Source of the DNA: Saccharothrix luteola
Lineage (GTDB): Bacteria > Actinomycetota > Actinomycetes > Mycobacteriales > Pseudonocardiaceae
Reading direction: 5' to 3'
Assembly (NCBI RefSeq): GCF_020859565.1
Contig: NZ_JAJHUO010000003.1
Coordinates: 150,862 to 214,861 of the forward strand
Length of the DNA stretch: 64,000 nucleotides
Shown: in pieces, positions 17,387-25,020 of the stretch
Position numbering within the stretch: the first letter of the stretch is position 1
How the letters are laid out: each line of letters opens with the position of its first letter
Program-made: the position numbers and the translations under genes
Notes under the pieces: generated by a model
Database searches by the model: none
What the model was told of the DNA's origin: nothing
What the model saw: the letters and a program-made list of their open reading frames with translations, nothing else

Positions 17387-18738
17387 CGCGTCCCCTTCAG
17401 TCGCTCGGCGGCGGCGCGCAGGTCGCGCGCGAGATCGGTTTCGGAGGTGGTGCGCAGCTCGCCGTCGTCCACCACGGTCCGGCCGCCCACCAGCAGGAGC
17501 TTCAGCTTCGGCAGCGGTCCGAGCACCAGGGCGGCCACCGGGTCGTCGATCCCCGCGTGGTCGAGACCGTCGAGGCGCCACACGGCCAGGTCGGCGAGCT
17601 TGCCCGGTTCGATCGAGCCGATCTCCCGGTCGCGCCCGAGGCAGCGCGCGCCGCCCATGGTGCCCAGCCACAGCGCCTGGCGGACGTCCAACGCCTTGGG
17701 ACCGCCGCGCTGCCTGGCCTGCAACAGGGCCTGGTGCAGCTCCTCGACCATCCCGCCGGACTCGTTGGACGCCGCGCCGTCCACGCCGAGGCCGACCGAG
17801 GCGCCGGCGTCGAGCAGGTCGCGGACGGGGGCGATGCCCGTGCCGAGCCGGCCGTTGGAGGTGGGGCAGTGGGCGCTGCCGGTGCCGGTGGAGCCCAGCC
17901 GCTTCACCGCGTCGGGCGACAGGTGCACGGTGTGCGCGAGCCACACGTCGTCACCGAGCCAGCCGAGGCGTTCGGCGTACTCGGTGGGCGTGCAGCCGTA
18001 CTCGGCCTGGCACTGGTCCTCCTCGTCGACCGTCTCGGCGAGGTGGGTGTGCAGCCGGACGCCCTTGGCGCGGGCCAGCTCCGCCGCGCCGGTCATCAGC
18101 TCGGCGCTGACCGAGAACGGCGAGCACGGCCCGACGGCCACCCGGATCAGCGCGTCCGGGGTCGTGTCGTGGTGGTCGTTCACGGCCTGTTCGGTGGCGA
18201 CGAGCGCGGCCTCGGTGTCCTCGACCAGGTTGTCCGGCGGCAGCCCGCCGTGCGACCGACCGCGGTCCATCGAGCCGCGGATGGCGTGCAGGCGGAGACC
18301 GACGCGCTTGCCCGCCTCGACCAGGGCGGCGAACTGGTCGCCACCGTCGCGCGGGTAGACGTAGTGGTGGTCGGCGGCGGTCGTGCACCCGGTGGTCGCG
18401 AGCCTCGCCAGCCCGGCGGAGGCCGCCGCGTGCGTGATCTCGGCGTCCAGGCCGCGCCACACCGGGTACAGCGTGGTCAGCCACTCGAACAGCGTGGCGT
18501 CCTGGGCGAGGCCCCGGGTGGCCCATTGGTAGAGGTGGTGGTGGGTGTTGACCAGACCGGGCGTGACCAGGCAGCCGCTGCCGTCGACCCACGTGTGAGG
18601 GCCGGTCGGTTTGGGCGCCTGGCCCGCGCCCACCGCCGTGATCCGGCCGTTCTCGATGACGACGTGGCCGAAGGCGTGCTCGGTGCCGGCGGCGTCCACC
18701 GTGGCCACCGCGACACCGTCGAGGATGGTCGGCGTCAT
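17383..18738 (-). CDS. 8-oxoguanine deaminase / amidohydrolase
   Basis: A 451-residue metal-dependent hydrolase of the amidohydrolase superfamily. Metal ligands are visible as NTHHHLYQ near residue 65, LHTHLAETVDEE near 225, a His in WLAHTVHL, and the catalytic Asp in GLGVDGAASNE near 315. The NTHHHLYQWATRG and GSAHCPTSNGRLGTG motifs are typical of the 8-oxoguanine deaminase/hydroxydechloroatrazine ethylaminohydrolase group. Placement inside a xanthine dehydrogenase operon favours deamination of 8-oxoguanine to urate. Start and stop overlap both neighbours by 4 nt, so expression is coupled. Confidence 0.88.
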   Translation of the reverse strand: MTPTILDGVAVATVDAAGTEHAFGHVVIENGRITAVGAGQAPKPTGPHTWVDGSGCLVTPGLVNTHHHLYQWATRGLAQDATLFEWLTTLYPVWRGLDAEITHAAASAGLARLATTGCTTAADHHYVYPRDGGDQFAALVEAGKRVGLRLHAIRGSMDRGRSHGGLPPDNLVEDTEAALVATEQAVNDHHDTTPDALIRVAVGPCSPFSVSAELMTGAAELARAKGVRLHTHLAETVDEEDQCQAEYGCTPTEYAERLGWLGDDVWLAHTVHLSPDAVKRLGSTGTGSAHCPTSNGRLGTGIAPVRDLLDAGASVGLGVDGAASNESGGMVEELHQALLQARQRGGPKALDVRQALWLGTMGGARCLGRDREIGSIEPGKLADLAVWRLDGLDHAGIDDPVAALVLGPLPKLKLLLVGGRTVVDDGELRTTSETDLARDLRAAAERLKGTR

Positions 18739-19220
18739 CGGGTCGCGGCCTCCGGGTCCGCCTTGCGGGTCGCGGCCAGGCGCACGGCGTCCAGGATCTT
18801 CTCGTACCCGGTGCAGCGGCACAGGTTCCCGGCGAGGGCCTCCCGGATCTCCGGGTCGCTCGGCTTCGGCACCCGGTCGAGCAGGTCGTGCGCGGCGACC
18901 ACGAGACCGGGCGTGCAGAACCCGCACTGCACCGCGCCCGCCTCCACGAACGCCTCCTGGACCGGGTCGAGCCGATCGCCGTCGGCCAGGCCTTCCACGG
19001 TCCGAACCTCGCGGTCCTGCACCTGGCCCGCGGCCACCAGGCAGGAGCACACCGGCGTGTTGTCCAGGTACACCGTGCACGAGCCGCACTCGCCCTGCTC
19101 GCACGCGTTCTTCGAACCGGGCAGACCCAGCCGCTCGCGCAGCAGGAACAGCAGGCTCTCGCCTTCCCAGACGTCGTCGGCCTGCCTCGGCTCGCCGTTC
19201 ACCGTCACGTTCACGCGCAT
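18735..19220 (-). CDS. Xanthine dehydrogenase, 2Fe-2S subunit
   Basis: A 161-residue electron-transfer subunit. The N-terminal plant-type ferredoxin cluster is carried by CEQGECGSCTVY near residues 40-51 plus CSC near 59. The second, C-terminal cluster is carried by GFCTPGLV near residue 100 and NLCRCTGYEKI near 133. The ATG at 19220 is 2 nt after the FAD subunit stop and its own stop overlaps the deaminase start. It passes electrons from the molybdenum subunit to the FAD subunit. Confidence 0.95.
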   Translation of the reverse strand: MRVNVTVNGEPRQADDVWEGESLLFLLRERLGLPGSKNACEQGECGSCTVYLDNTPVCSCLVAAGQVQDREVRTVEGLADGDRLDPVQEAFVEAGAVQCGFCTPGLVVAAHDLLDRVPKPSDPEIREALAGNLCRCTGYEKILDAVRLAATRKADPEAATR

Positions 19221-19222
19221 GG

Positions 19223-20110
19223 TCAGGCCACCTTCTCGGAGTAGTCGCGCCAAGCCCAGTCGAGCGTGCGGCGGGCCAGCACGGAGAGGGCGTGCTTGCG
19301 GTACGCGGCCGAGCCGCGCACGTCGTCGATGGGGCTCGCGGCCTCCGCCACGAGGTCGCCGAACCGCCGTTTCACCGAGTCCAGCAGCGGTTTCGGCGAG
19401 TCCCACTGGTTGGTGGCGGTGAGCTCGGCGGACAGGAACTCCTCGGCCGTCGACGCGCGCCGCGGTGTGGGCGCGGCGCTGCCGACCGCGGCGCCGACCC
19501 GCTGCCGCGCCGGGTGCAGGGCGACGGCGAACGAGCACACGGCGATCACCATGGCGTTGCGCGTGCCGACCTTGGCGAACTGCTGCGGCGCCCGCGTGAC
19601 CGGCACGTGGACCGCCGTGATCAGCTCGTCCGGCGCCAAGGCGTTGCGCTTCACGCCCAGGTAGAACGCCGTGGCCGGGATCAGCCGGGTGCCCTTGGTC
19701 GAGGCGGCCTCCACGGTGGCGTCCCCGGCGAGCAGCACGGGGTGTGTGTCACCGGCGGGTGAGGCCGCGCCGAGGTTGCCGCCGACCGTGCCCCGGTTGC
19801 GGATCTGCGGCGAGCCGACCGTGCGGGACGCCATCGCCAGCCCGGGCAGGCGGTCGCCCAGCTCGTCGATGATCCGCGTGTACGGGACGCCGGAGCCGAT
19901 GCGCACCGTGCCGCCGTCGCCGTTGCCGCCGTCGGAGTCCCAGGAGCGGAGTTCGGCGATCCGGGTCAGGTCGAGCAGGGCGGTCGGACGGCGGTGGTCG
20001 AAGTTCAGCTCCACCATCACGTCCGTGCCGCCGGCGATCGGCACGGCGTCCGGGCGCTGCGCCTTGAGGGCCAGCGCCTCGGCCAGGGTGTCGGGGCGGA
20101 GGAAATCCAT
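19223..20110 (-). CDS. Xanthine dehydrogenase, FAD-binding subunit
   Basis: A 295-residue flavoprotein subunit. The FAD-binding signature is PIAGGTDVMVEL near residue 24, and TVGSPQIRNRGTVGGNLGAASPAGD near 100 is the classical CO-dehydrogenase/xanthine-dehydrogenase medium-chain motif. ATG at 20110 with GAGG 7 nt upstream is preferred to TTG at 20116. It is the first gene of the leftward operon and divergent from the PucR regulator across 175 bp. Confidence 0.94.
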   Translation of the reverse strand: MDFLRPDTLAEALALKAQRPDAVPIAGGTDVMVELNFDHRRPTALLDLTRIAELRSWDSDGGNGDGGTVRIGSGVPYTRIIDELGDRLPGLAMASRTVGSPQIRNRGTVGGNLGAASPAGDTHPVLLAGDATVEAASTKGTRLIPATAFYLGVKRNALAPDELITAVHVPVTRAPQQFAKVGTRNAMVIAVCSFAVALHPARQRVGAAVGSAAPTPRRASTAEEFLSAELTATNQWDSPKPLLDSVKRRFGDLVAEAASPIDDVRGSAAYRKHALSVLARRTLDWAWRDYSEKVA

Positions 20111-20139
20111 CAGCAACCTCGGTGGGGTGGAGTGCGCGG

Positions 20140-20157
20140 TGTGTGAGCCAGTACACA
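20140..20157. promoter_or_regulatory. Imperfect dyad in the xanthine dehydrogenase-pucR gap
   Basis: TGTGT, 8 nt, ACACA forms a 5-bp inverted repeat in the 175-bp divergent region, about 30 bp upstream of the FAD-subunit start. It is a candidate PucR site by position only. Confidence 0.3.
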
Positions 20158-20285
20158 GACCCAGGGCGGTGATCGGCTAGGGCGGTGTGGATGAATCCCA
20201 GACTCCTACGACGAGTGGATTTGTGCTTTCCTACAAACACGATCGGACGAAGGTAATCCGGCGGGATGACGGGGAGGAGGCGCCT

Positions 20286-21764
20286 GTGTTGCTGGTTCGG
20301 AGCCTGCTCGCGATGCCGGAACTCCGACTTCGCCTCGTCGGCGGCGCCGAGTCGTTGGACAGGCCTGTGACCAGGCTCTACGGCACCGAATTGCCCGATC
20401 CGGCCCGCTACCTGTCCGGTGGCGAGCTGGTGCTTTCCGGACTGTTGTGGCACCGGACGGCCGCCGATTGTGAAAAGTTTGTCGCTTCTCTGGCGGCGGC
20501 GGGAGTCGCCGCGTTGGCGGCCAGCTCACCCGACGCGGCCGACTTGCCCGAAGCGCTCGTGCGGGAGTGCGAACGGTACGGGGTGCCGCTGCTGGAGGTG
20601 CCGGTCGACCTGTCGTTCGCGGCCATCACCGAACGGGTGGTCTCGGAGCTGGCGGCCGAACGGGTCGGCGACGCGGGCGCGTTGCTCGGCAGGCACCGGC
20701 GGCTGCTGACCGTGGTCGCCGACGGCGGCGGGCTGTCGGAGCTGGTGGCGGCCGGCGCGGCGGAGCTGGACGCGCCGTGCTGGGTGCTGTCGTGCACCGG
20801 TCACGTCGTCGCCGGGCCCGAGCTGCCGGAGGCGGCGGCGCTCGTGCGGGAGTTCCTGCTGGCCGACCGGCTGCCCCGCGTCGTGCGAGGCACGACGTTG
20901 CTGCCGGTGTCCGCGCGCGGGGGTTCGCGGCTGACGTCGTGGATCCTCGTGGTCGCCGGCGACCGCACGCAGGACGAGGTGGCCGCCGAGCTGGCCAGCC
21001 TGGTCGGCGTGGAGCGGGCGCGGGTCGTGCAGGGGCGGGAGATCGAGAACCGCGCGGCCGGGCCGCTGCTGCGGCAGATGTTCGCGGGCGGGGACCTCGC
21101 GGCCCGGATCGCGGCGGTCGGGTGGGATCCGGACGCGCCGCTGCGGGTGCTGGCGGCGTCAACCTCGGACGGGCACGCGGAGCAGGCCGTCGCGCTGGTG
21201 GAGGAGGTGCTGGCGTCGGTCACGTCGGCGTTCCTGGTGTCCGCCGTCGGCTCGGAGGTGTACGCGCTCGCGCCGTCCGGGGCGTGGACGGAAGGTGTGC
21301 GGTCGGCGTTGCGGGCGGTGGAACCGGGCCTGCGCTCGACCAGGGTGCTGGTCGGGATCTCGTCACCGGTCGGGCACTCGGGGCTGCGCGGCGCGGCGGA
21401 AGAGGCGTCGCACGCCCGGCGGCTGGGCGAACGGCGGACCGGGCGGACGTGCGTGGTGGCGGGGGAGGAGATCGCCCTGCACCAACTCCTGCTGGCCGGT
21501 GTGCCGGAGGAACTGCGCCGCTCGCTGCGCCGCCGGCTCCTGGGCCCGGTGCTGGACTACGACGCCGAGCACGGCTCGGACCTCGTCGGCACGCTCCGGG
21601 TGTTCCTGGACTGCTCCGGCTCGTGGACCACCGCCGCCGCACGCCTGCACGTCCACGTGAACACCCTGAGGTACCGGGTGGGCCGGGTGGAGGACCTGCT
21701 GGGCGTGGATCTGTCGGACTTCACCGAACGGGTGGACCTGTACCTGGCGCTGCAAGCCGGCTGA
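20286..21764 (+). CDS. PucR family purine catabolism regulator
   Basis: A 492-residue regulator. GTG at 20286 is chosen because GGGGAGGAGG lies just upstream and the resulting N-terminus (LLVRSLLAMPELRLRLVGG) matches the start of the PucR-like domain; an earlier GTG at 20187 has a poor site. Layout: N-terminal PucR domain (about residues 1-125, with DPARYLSGGELVLSGL), a GGDEF-like central domain, and a C-terminal PucR helix-turn-helix (WTTAAARLHVHVNTLRYRVGRVEDLLGVDL near 440-470). The family activates purine breakdown genes, which fits its divergence from the xanthine dehydrogenase operon. Confidence 0.92.
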   Translation: MLLVRSLLAMPELRLRLVGGAESLDRPVTRLYGTELPDPARYLSGGELVLSGLLWHRTAADCEKFVASLAAAGVAALAASSPDAADLPEALVRECERYGVPLLEVPVDLSFAAITERVVSELAAERVGDAGALLGRHRRLLTVVADGGGLSELVAAGAAELDAPCWVLSCTGHVVAGPELPEAAALVREFLLADRLPRVVRGTTLLPVSARGGSRLTSWILVVAGDRTQDEVAAELASLVGVERARVVQGREIENRAAGPLLRQMFAGGDLAARIAAVGWDPDAPLRVLAASTSDGHAEQAVALVEEVLASVTSAFLVSAVGSEVYALAPSGAWTEGVRSALRAVEPGLRSTRVLVGISSPVGHSGLRGAAEEASHARRLGERRTGRTCVVAGEEIALHQLLLAGVPEELRRSLRRRLLGPVLDYDAEHGSDLVGTLRVFLDCSGSWTTAAARLHVHVNTLRYRVGRVEDLLGVDLSDFTERVDLYLALQAG

Positions 21765-21785
21765 ACCCGGTCCGCGGACGAGCGC

Positions 21786-21819
21786 CATCCCCGACCCGCC
21801 GCCGCGCGGGTCGGGGATG
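21786..21819. terminator. Bidirectional terminator between pucR-type gene and Imm1-like gene
   Basis: Stem ATCCCCGACCCGC / GCGGGTCGGGGAT of 12-13 bp (about 21787-21799 with 21806-21818) and a 6-nt loop, centred between two convergent genes. Confidence 0.75.
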
Positions 21820-21828
21820 ACGTCCTCC

Positions 21829-22182
21829 TCACCTCACCTGCTGCCACGGGACGAGCGTGGGGCGCTGTCCGGTGGCGAGGAACTCCTCGATCGCGACCGC
21901 GAGGTCGGCGACCGGGATCTCGCAGTGGGTGGGGAAGCGGACCCCGGCGTACCGGGGGCGTCGGCGGGGGCCCTCGCCGAGGCTGGCCCACGAGCCGGTG
22001 ATCACGTCGGTGAACAGCATCGCGCCGCGGTCACCGCGCACGCCGACCCACACCCGGTGGTCCGGGCAGTCGCCGTGCACGAGGGTGGCTTCCCGGGCCA
22101 CCGCGAGGCGGTCGAGCAGGCGGCGCACGTCGTCCGTGGCGCGCAGTTCGTCCACACCGGACGCGAAGTTGGCCTGGATCAT
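21829..22182 (-). CDS. Imm1-like immunity family protein
   Basis: A 117-residue cytoplasmic protein. ATG at 22182 follows AAGGAG and comes 2 nt after the stop of the secreted DUF1996 gene. The central LVHGDCPDHRVWVGVRGDRGAMLFTDV and the later WASLGEG...RYAGVRFP segment resemble Imm1-type immunity proteins, a family widespread in Pseudonocardiaceae and often without a toxin partner. Composition is acidic with no membrane span. Whether it truly neutralises a toxin is unknown; its tight linkage to an exported protein is what makes the call interesting. Confidence 0.65.
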   Translation of the reverse strand: MIQANFASGVDELRATDDVRRLLDRLAVAREATLVHGDCPDHRVWVGVRGDRGAMLFTDVITGSWASLGEGPRRRPRYAGVRFPTHCEIPVADLAVAIEEFLATGQRPTLVPWQQVR

Positions 22183-22184
22183 CG

Positions 22185-23597
22185 TCACTCCTTGCACCGG
22201 CGACCGGAGTTCACGCACTGCACCAGTCGGTTCATGATCTCCTCGGACATCACGTTCGCGAAGTCGTCGTGGTCGGAGAACGGGTTGTGCTCCTCCTGCG
22301 GGAAGGCGTCGACCGCGTACTGCCCGGCGACCTGGACGTCGCGGGGGATGTTGTAGGTCAGGCTGATCCGCAGCTGCGGCACGGCCTTGAACCCCTTGGG
22401 GCACTTGCCGTCCTGGTTCGGCGCGACGATGTGGTCGCGGTGGTTGGCGCTGTCGGTGTTCTTGCCGTCCCAGCAGCTGTTGAAGTCGTGGATCCGCTTG
22501 ACCTTGCTGCCCTCGGGGCAGATCGGGTACTTGTTGATCAGCACCTTGTCCTCGAACCCGGTGCAGGTCCACGAGTTGCGCGCGTTCTTCGGACCGTTCG
22601 TGGAGACCTTCGCGTCGCCGTAGAGGATCCGGAGGAACTGCGGCATCGGCTCGACCTTGCCGACGGGGCTGCCGCGGAAGGTGATGTCCACGACCTCGGG
22701 GCGCTGGATCTCGCCCTCGTTGCCGGGCAGCTCGTTCTCGTCGCTGGCGCTCTTGCCGTCACCCTTCTCCGGCGCGTCGGCCTCGGCTTCCTGCGCCGCC
22801 TCGGCGACCTGCGCGTCGTTGGCGTCGCCGTCCTTCACCGTGCACGGCGCGAGCCTCTTGAGCCCTCGCGGTCGTTCGGCGACCCGGTCGACGGCCTGCA
22901 CGATGCGGTCGATCGTCGCGGTCCGCTTGTCCCGCAGCGGTCGCAGGACGGTGTTGTTGACGAAGTTCGGGTCGTCGACGTTCGCCGCGGCCTTCAGCTT
23001 GGTGTTGGCCTCCGCGATCTGGTCCTTCAAGCCCTGGAGGTTGCGGTCCACCTCGGCCTTGGCCTGGCGCGGCACGTTGCGCAGCTTGCGCTGCACGTCC
23101 GGGCACTCGACCTCCGCGCCGGCCGGCTCGCCCGGCTCCTCGTCCTCGTTCTCGCGGTCGATCCGGACCACCGGCCAGAAGTAGGCCGACTTGTCGCCGT
23201 TCTTGCAGGTGGTGTCGGCTTCCAGCAGGCTCTCGTCGGTCGAGTCGGCGTCGGTCGAGACGTTGCCCACGTAGTCGTGCAGGTGCTCGGCGCCGTTGCG
23301 GACGCCCGGCTGCGCGATGAAGTTGTCCGGGTTGAAGTGGCCGTTCTCGTTGCGGCCGCAGTCCACGGTGAACGTGCCGGTGCTCGCGCCCCGTCGCGGC
23401 TGGGGCGCCTTCACGTTGCGCTGCTGCTTCGTGATGTCGACGAACAGGGAGATGTCGGCCCCGTCCGCCTGGGCGGTGCCTTGATCGCCGGTGGTGCTGA
23501 TCGCGACGGCCAGGCCGATCGTGAGCGCCAACCCGGTCACGCCGGCAGTCAGCTTCGTGCGCCGGGAGAAGCGGTGCCGCCCCTGGTTTCGCGTCAT
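22185..23597 (-). CDS. Secreted DUF1996 protein with coiled insert
   Basis: A 470-residue exported protein. The ATG at 23597 (GAGGTGA about 9 nt upstream) gives a basic signal peptide start (TRNQGRHRFSRRTKL) and a hydrophobic core. DUF1996 hallmarks appear in two blocks: an N-terminal one (HFNPDNFIAQPG..AEHLHDYVGN near residues 85-115) and a C-terminal one (HDFNSCWDGKNTDSANHRDHI near 380). Between them, about residues 175-310, is a charged helical segment with a probable coiled coil (AEVDRNLQGLKDQIAEANTK) and a Glu/Ala-rich linker. Family members are secreted, and the fold is unassigned. It is co-transcribed with the Imm1-like gene. Confidence 0.82.
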   Translation of the reverse strand: MTRNQGRHRFSRRTKLTAGVTGLALTIGLAVAISTTGDQGTAQADGADISLFVDITKQQRNVKAPQPRRGASTGTFTVDCGRNENGHFNPDNFIAQPGVRNGAEHLHDYVGNVSTDADSTDESLLEADTTCKNGDKSAYFWPVVRIDRENEDEEPGEPAGAEVECPDVQRKLRNVPRQAKAEVDRNLQGLKDQIAEANTKLKAAANVDDPNFVNNTVLRPLRDKRTATIDRIVQAVDRVAERPRGLKRLAPCTVKDGDANDAQVAEAAQEAEADAPEKGDGKSASDENELPGNEGEIQRPEVVDITFRGSPVGKVEPMPQFLRILYGDAKVSTNGPKNARNSWTCTGFEDKVLINKYPICPEGSKVKRIHDFNSCWDGKNTDSANHRDHIVAPNQDGKCPKGFKAVPQLRISLTYNIPRDVQVAGQYAVDAFPQEEHNPFSDHDDFANVMSEEIMNRLVQCVNSGRRCKE

Positions 23598-23879
23598 GGA
23601 TGTGTCACCTCGTCGTAGGTACGCGCATGTGTGCGTTGAACCCCGACCGCCGGTGGGCGGTGGACACAGTGGCATACGTACCGAACCCAGTCCGCGACCT
23701 CACCGTTATCTGTTCGTTATCTCAACCGACCCCTAACCTTCCGCTCCGCCGGCCGAGGGTGGTTCCCGTCGTCCTGTCGGTTTGCTGTAGATGCACGCAC
23801 CACGCGCGCGATGGGCTTCACCGCGTGACGAGGGCTGCGAAACACTCCCGGGGCCGCCGCAAAGCGAGAAGGAGTGTTC

Positions 23880-24809
23880 ATGCAACGCACACTCGGTGCG
23901 CTGGCCGCCGTGGTGCTGGGGGTCTCCCTCGTCACCGCCGCGCCCGCCACCGCAGCGCAAGCACACCCGTTCCCCGCCGAGTTCGGACTGCCCGACGGGT
24001 TCCTGCCGGAAGGCATCGCGATCGGGGACGCGCCGACCGCCTACTTCGGGTCGCGGGCCGACGGGGACCTGTTCCGCGTCGACCTCCGCACCGGGCGCGG
24101 CGAGGTGTTCAGCCAAGGACCCGGCACGGCCTCGGTCGGGGTGAAGGTCGATTGGCGCAAGCGGCTGTTCGTGGCCGGTGGCGCGGGTGGTGACGGACGG
24201 GTCGTCGACGCTCGAACGGGAGCGATCCTCAAGTCTTACCGGTTCACCTCCGACGCGAATACTTTCGTCAACGACGTCGTGATCACCGACGCCGCCGCCT
24301 ACTTCACCGACTCGCGCAACGCGGTGCTCTATCGCGTCCCGTTCGGGCGGCGCGGCTCGTTGCCGGAGTCGCACACCGCGATTCCGCTGACCGGCGACTT
24401 CGTCCTGACCCCCGGCGTGAACAACGCCAACGGGATCGCGGAGACGCCCGACGGCAAAGCGCTGTTGATCGTCCAGAGCAACACCGGTCAACTGCACCGG
24501 GTCGACCCGCGCACGGGTGTGACGACCGCCGTCGACCTGGGCGGCGAGGTCCTGACCAACGGCGACGGGCTGCTCGTCGAGGGCCGCACGCTGTACGTCG
24601 TGCAGAACCGGTTGAACGCGATCGCGGTGTTTTCCCTGGCCAAGGACGGGTCGAGCGGCGCGCTCGTGACCAAGATCACCGACACGCGGTTCGACGTGCC
24701 GACCACCGTCGCGTCGTTCGCCGGCCGCCTCTACCTGCCCAACGCCCGCTTCACCACACCGCCCACGCCCACGACGACGTACAACGCCGTCTCGGTGCCG
24801 AAGCCGTGA
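23880..24809 (+). CDS. Secreted SMP-30/gluconolactonase-like beta-propeller
   Basis: A 309-residue exported protein. ATG at 23880 is preceded by GAAGGAG with ideal spacing. The signal peptide ends near ATAAQA (residue 27). The mature part is a six-bladed propeller of the SMP-30/NHL kind, with repeated phrases such as LFRVDLRTGRGEVF, GRVVDARTGAILKSY, QLHRVDPRTGVTTAVDL and acidic Asn/Asp loops (TPGVNNANGIAETPDG) that could bind a divalent metal. Substrate is unknown; relatives are often mislabelled superoxide dismutase. It ends at a strong terminator (24813-24852). Confidence 0.82.
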   Translation: MQRTLGALAAVVLGVSLVTAAPATAAQAHPFPAEFGLPDGFLPEGIAIGDAPTAYFGSRADGDLFRVDLRTGRGEVFSQGPGTASVGVKVDWRKRLFVAGGAGGDGRVVDARTGAILKSYRFTSDANTFVNDVVITDAAAYFTDSRNAVLYRVPFGRRGSLPESHTAIPLTGDFVLTPGVNNANGIAETPDGKALLIVQSNTGQLHRVDPRTGVTTAVDLGGEVLTNGDGLLVEGRTLYVVQNRLNAIAVFSLAKDGSSGALVTKITDTRFDVPTTVASFAGRLYLPNARFTTPPTPTTTYNAVSVPKP

Positions 24810-24812
24810 AAC

Positions 24813-24852
24813 ACAGGGGGCCGGTGTCGAGAAGTTCACATCGGCCCCCTGT
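24813..24852 (+). terminator. Hairpin terminator after the beta-propeller gene
   Basis: Perfect 11-bp stem ACAGGGGGCCG / CGGCCCCCTGT with an 18-nt loop, starting 3 nt after the stop codon and followed by TTC. Confidence 0.8.
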
Positions 24853-25020
24853 TCGGGGCATCACTCGACTGGGTAACCTCATCGTCGCGTCGCGCAAGTG
24901 ATCGCTGCCTCTTCGTAATGATGATCTTGAGTGTTACCGTTCCGTCGCCGATCAGGTGAAGAAGAGTCAGCGTTCCTAGTGCTGCGCCTGACCTGGCAAC
25001 GGACGAGGCTGCGGAGCGCT

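Noticed and set aside
12851..18358. Continuous open frame of 1,835 codons on the plus strand
   Set aside because: It runs antisense to the NCS2, guanine deaminase and xanthine dehydrogenase genes, has low-complexity His/Arg/Gly/Val composition, and is the expected shadow of GC-rich third positions in the real genes.
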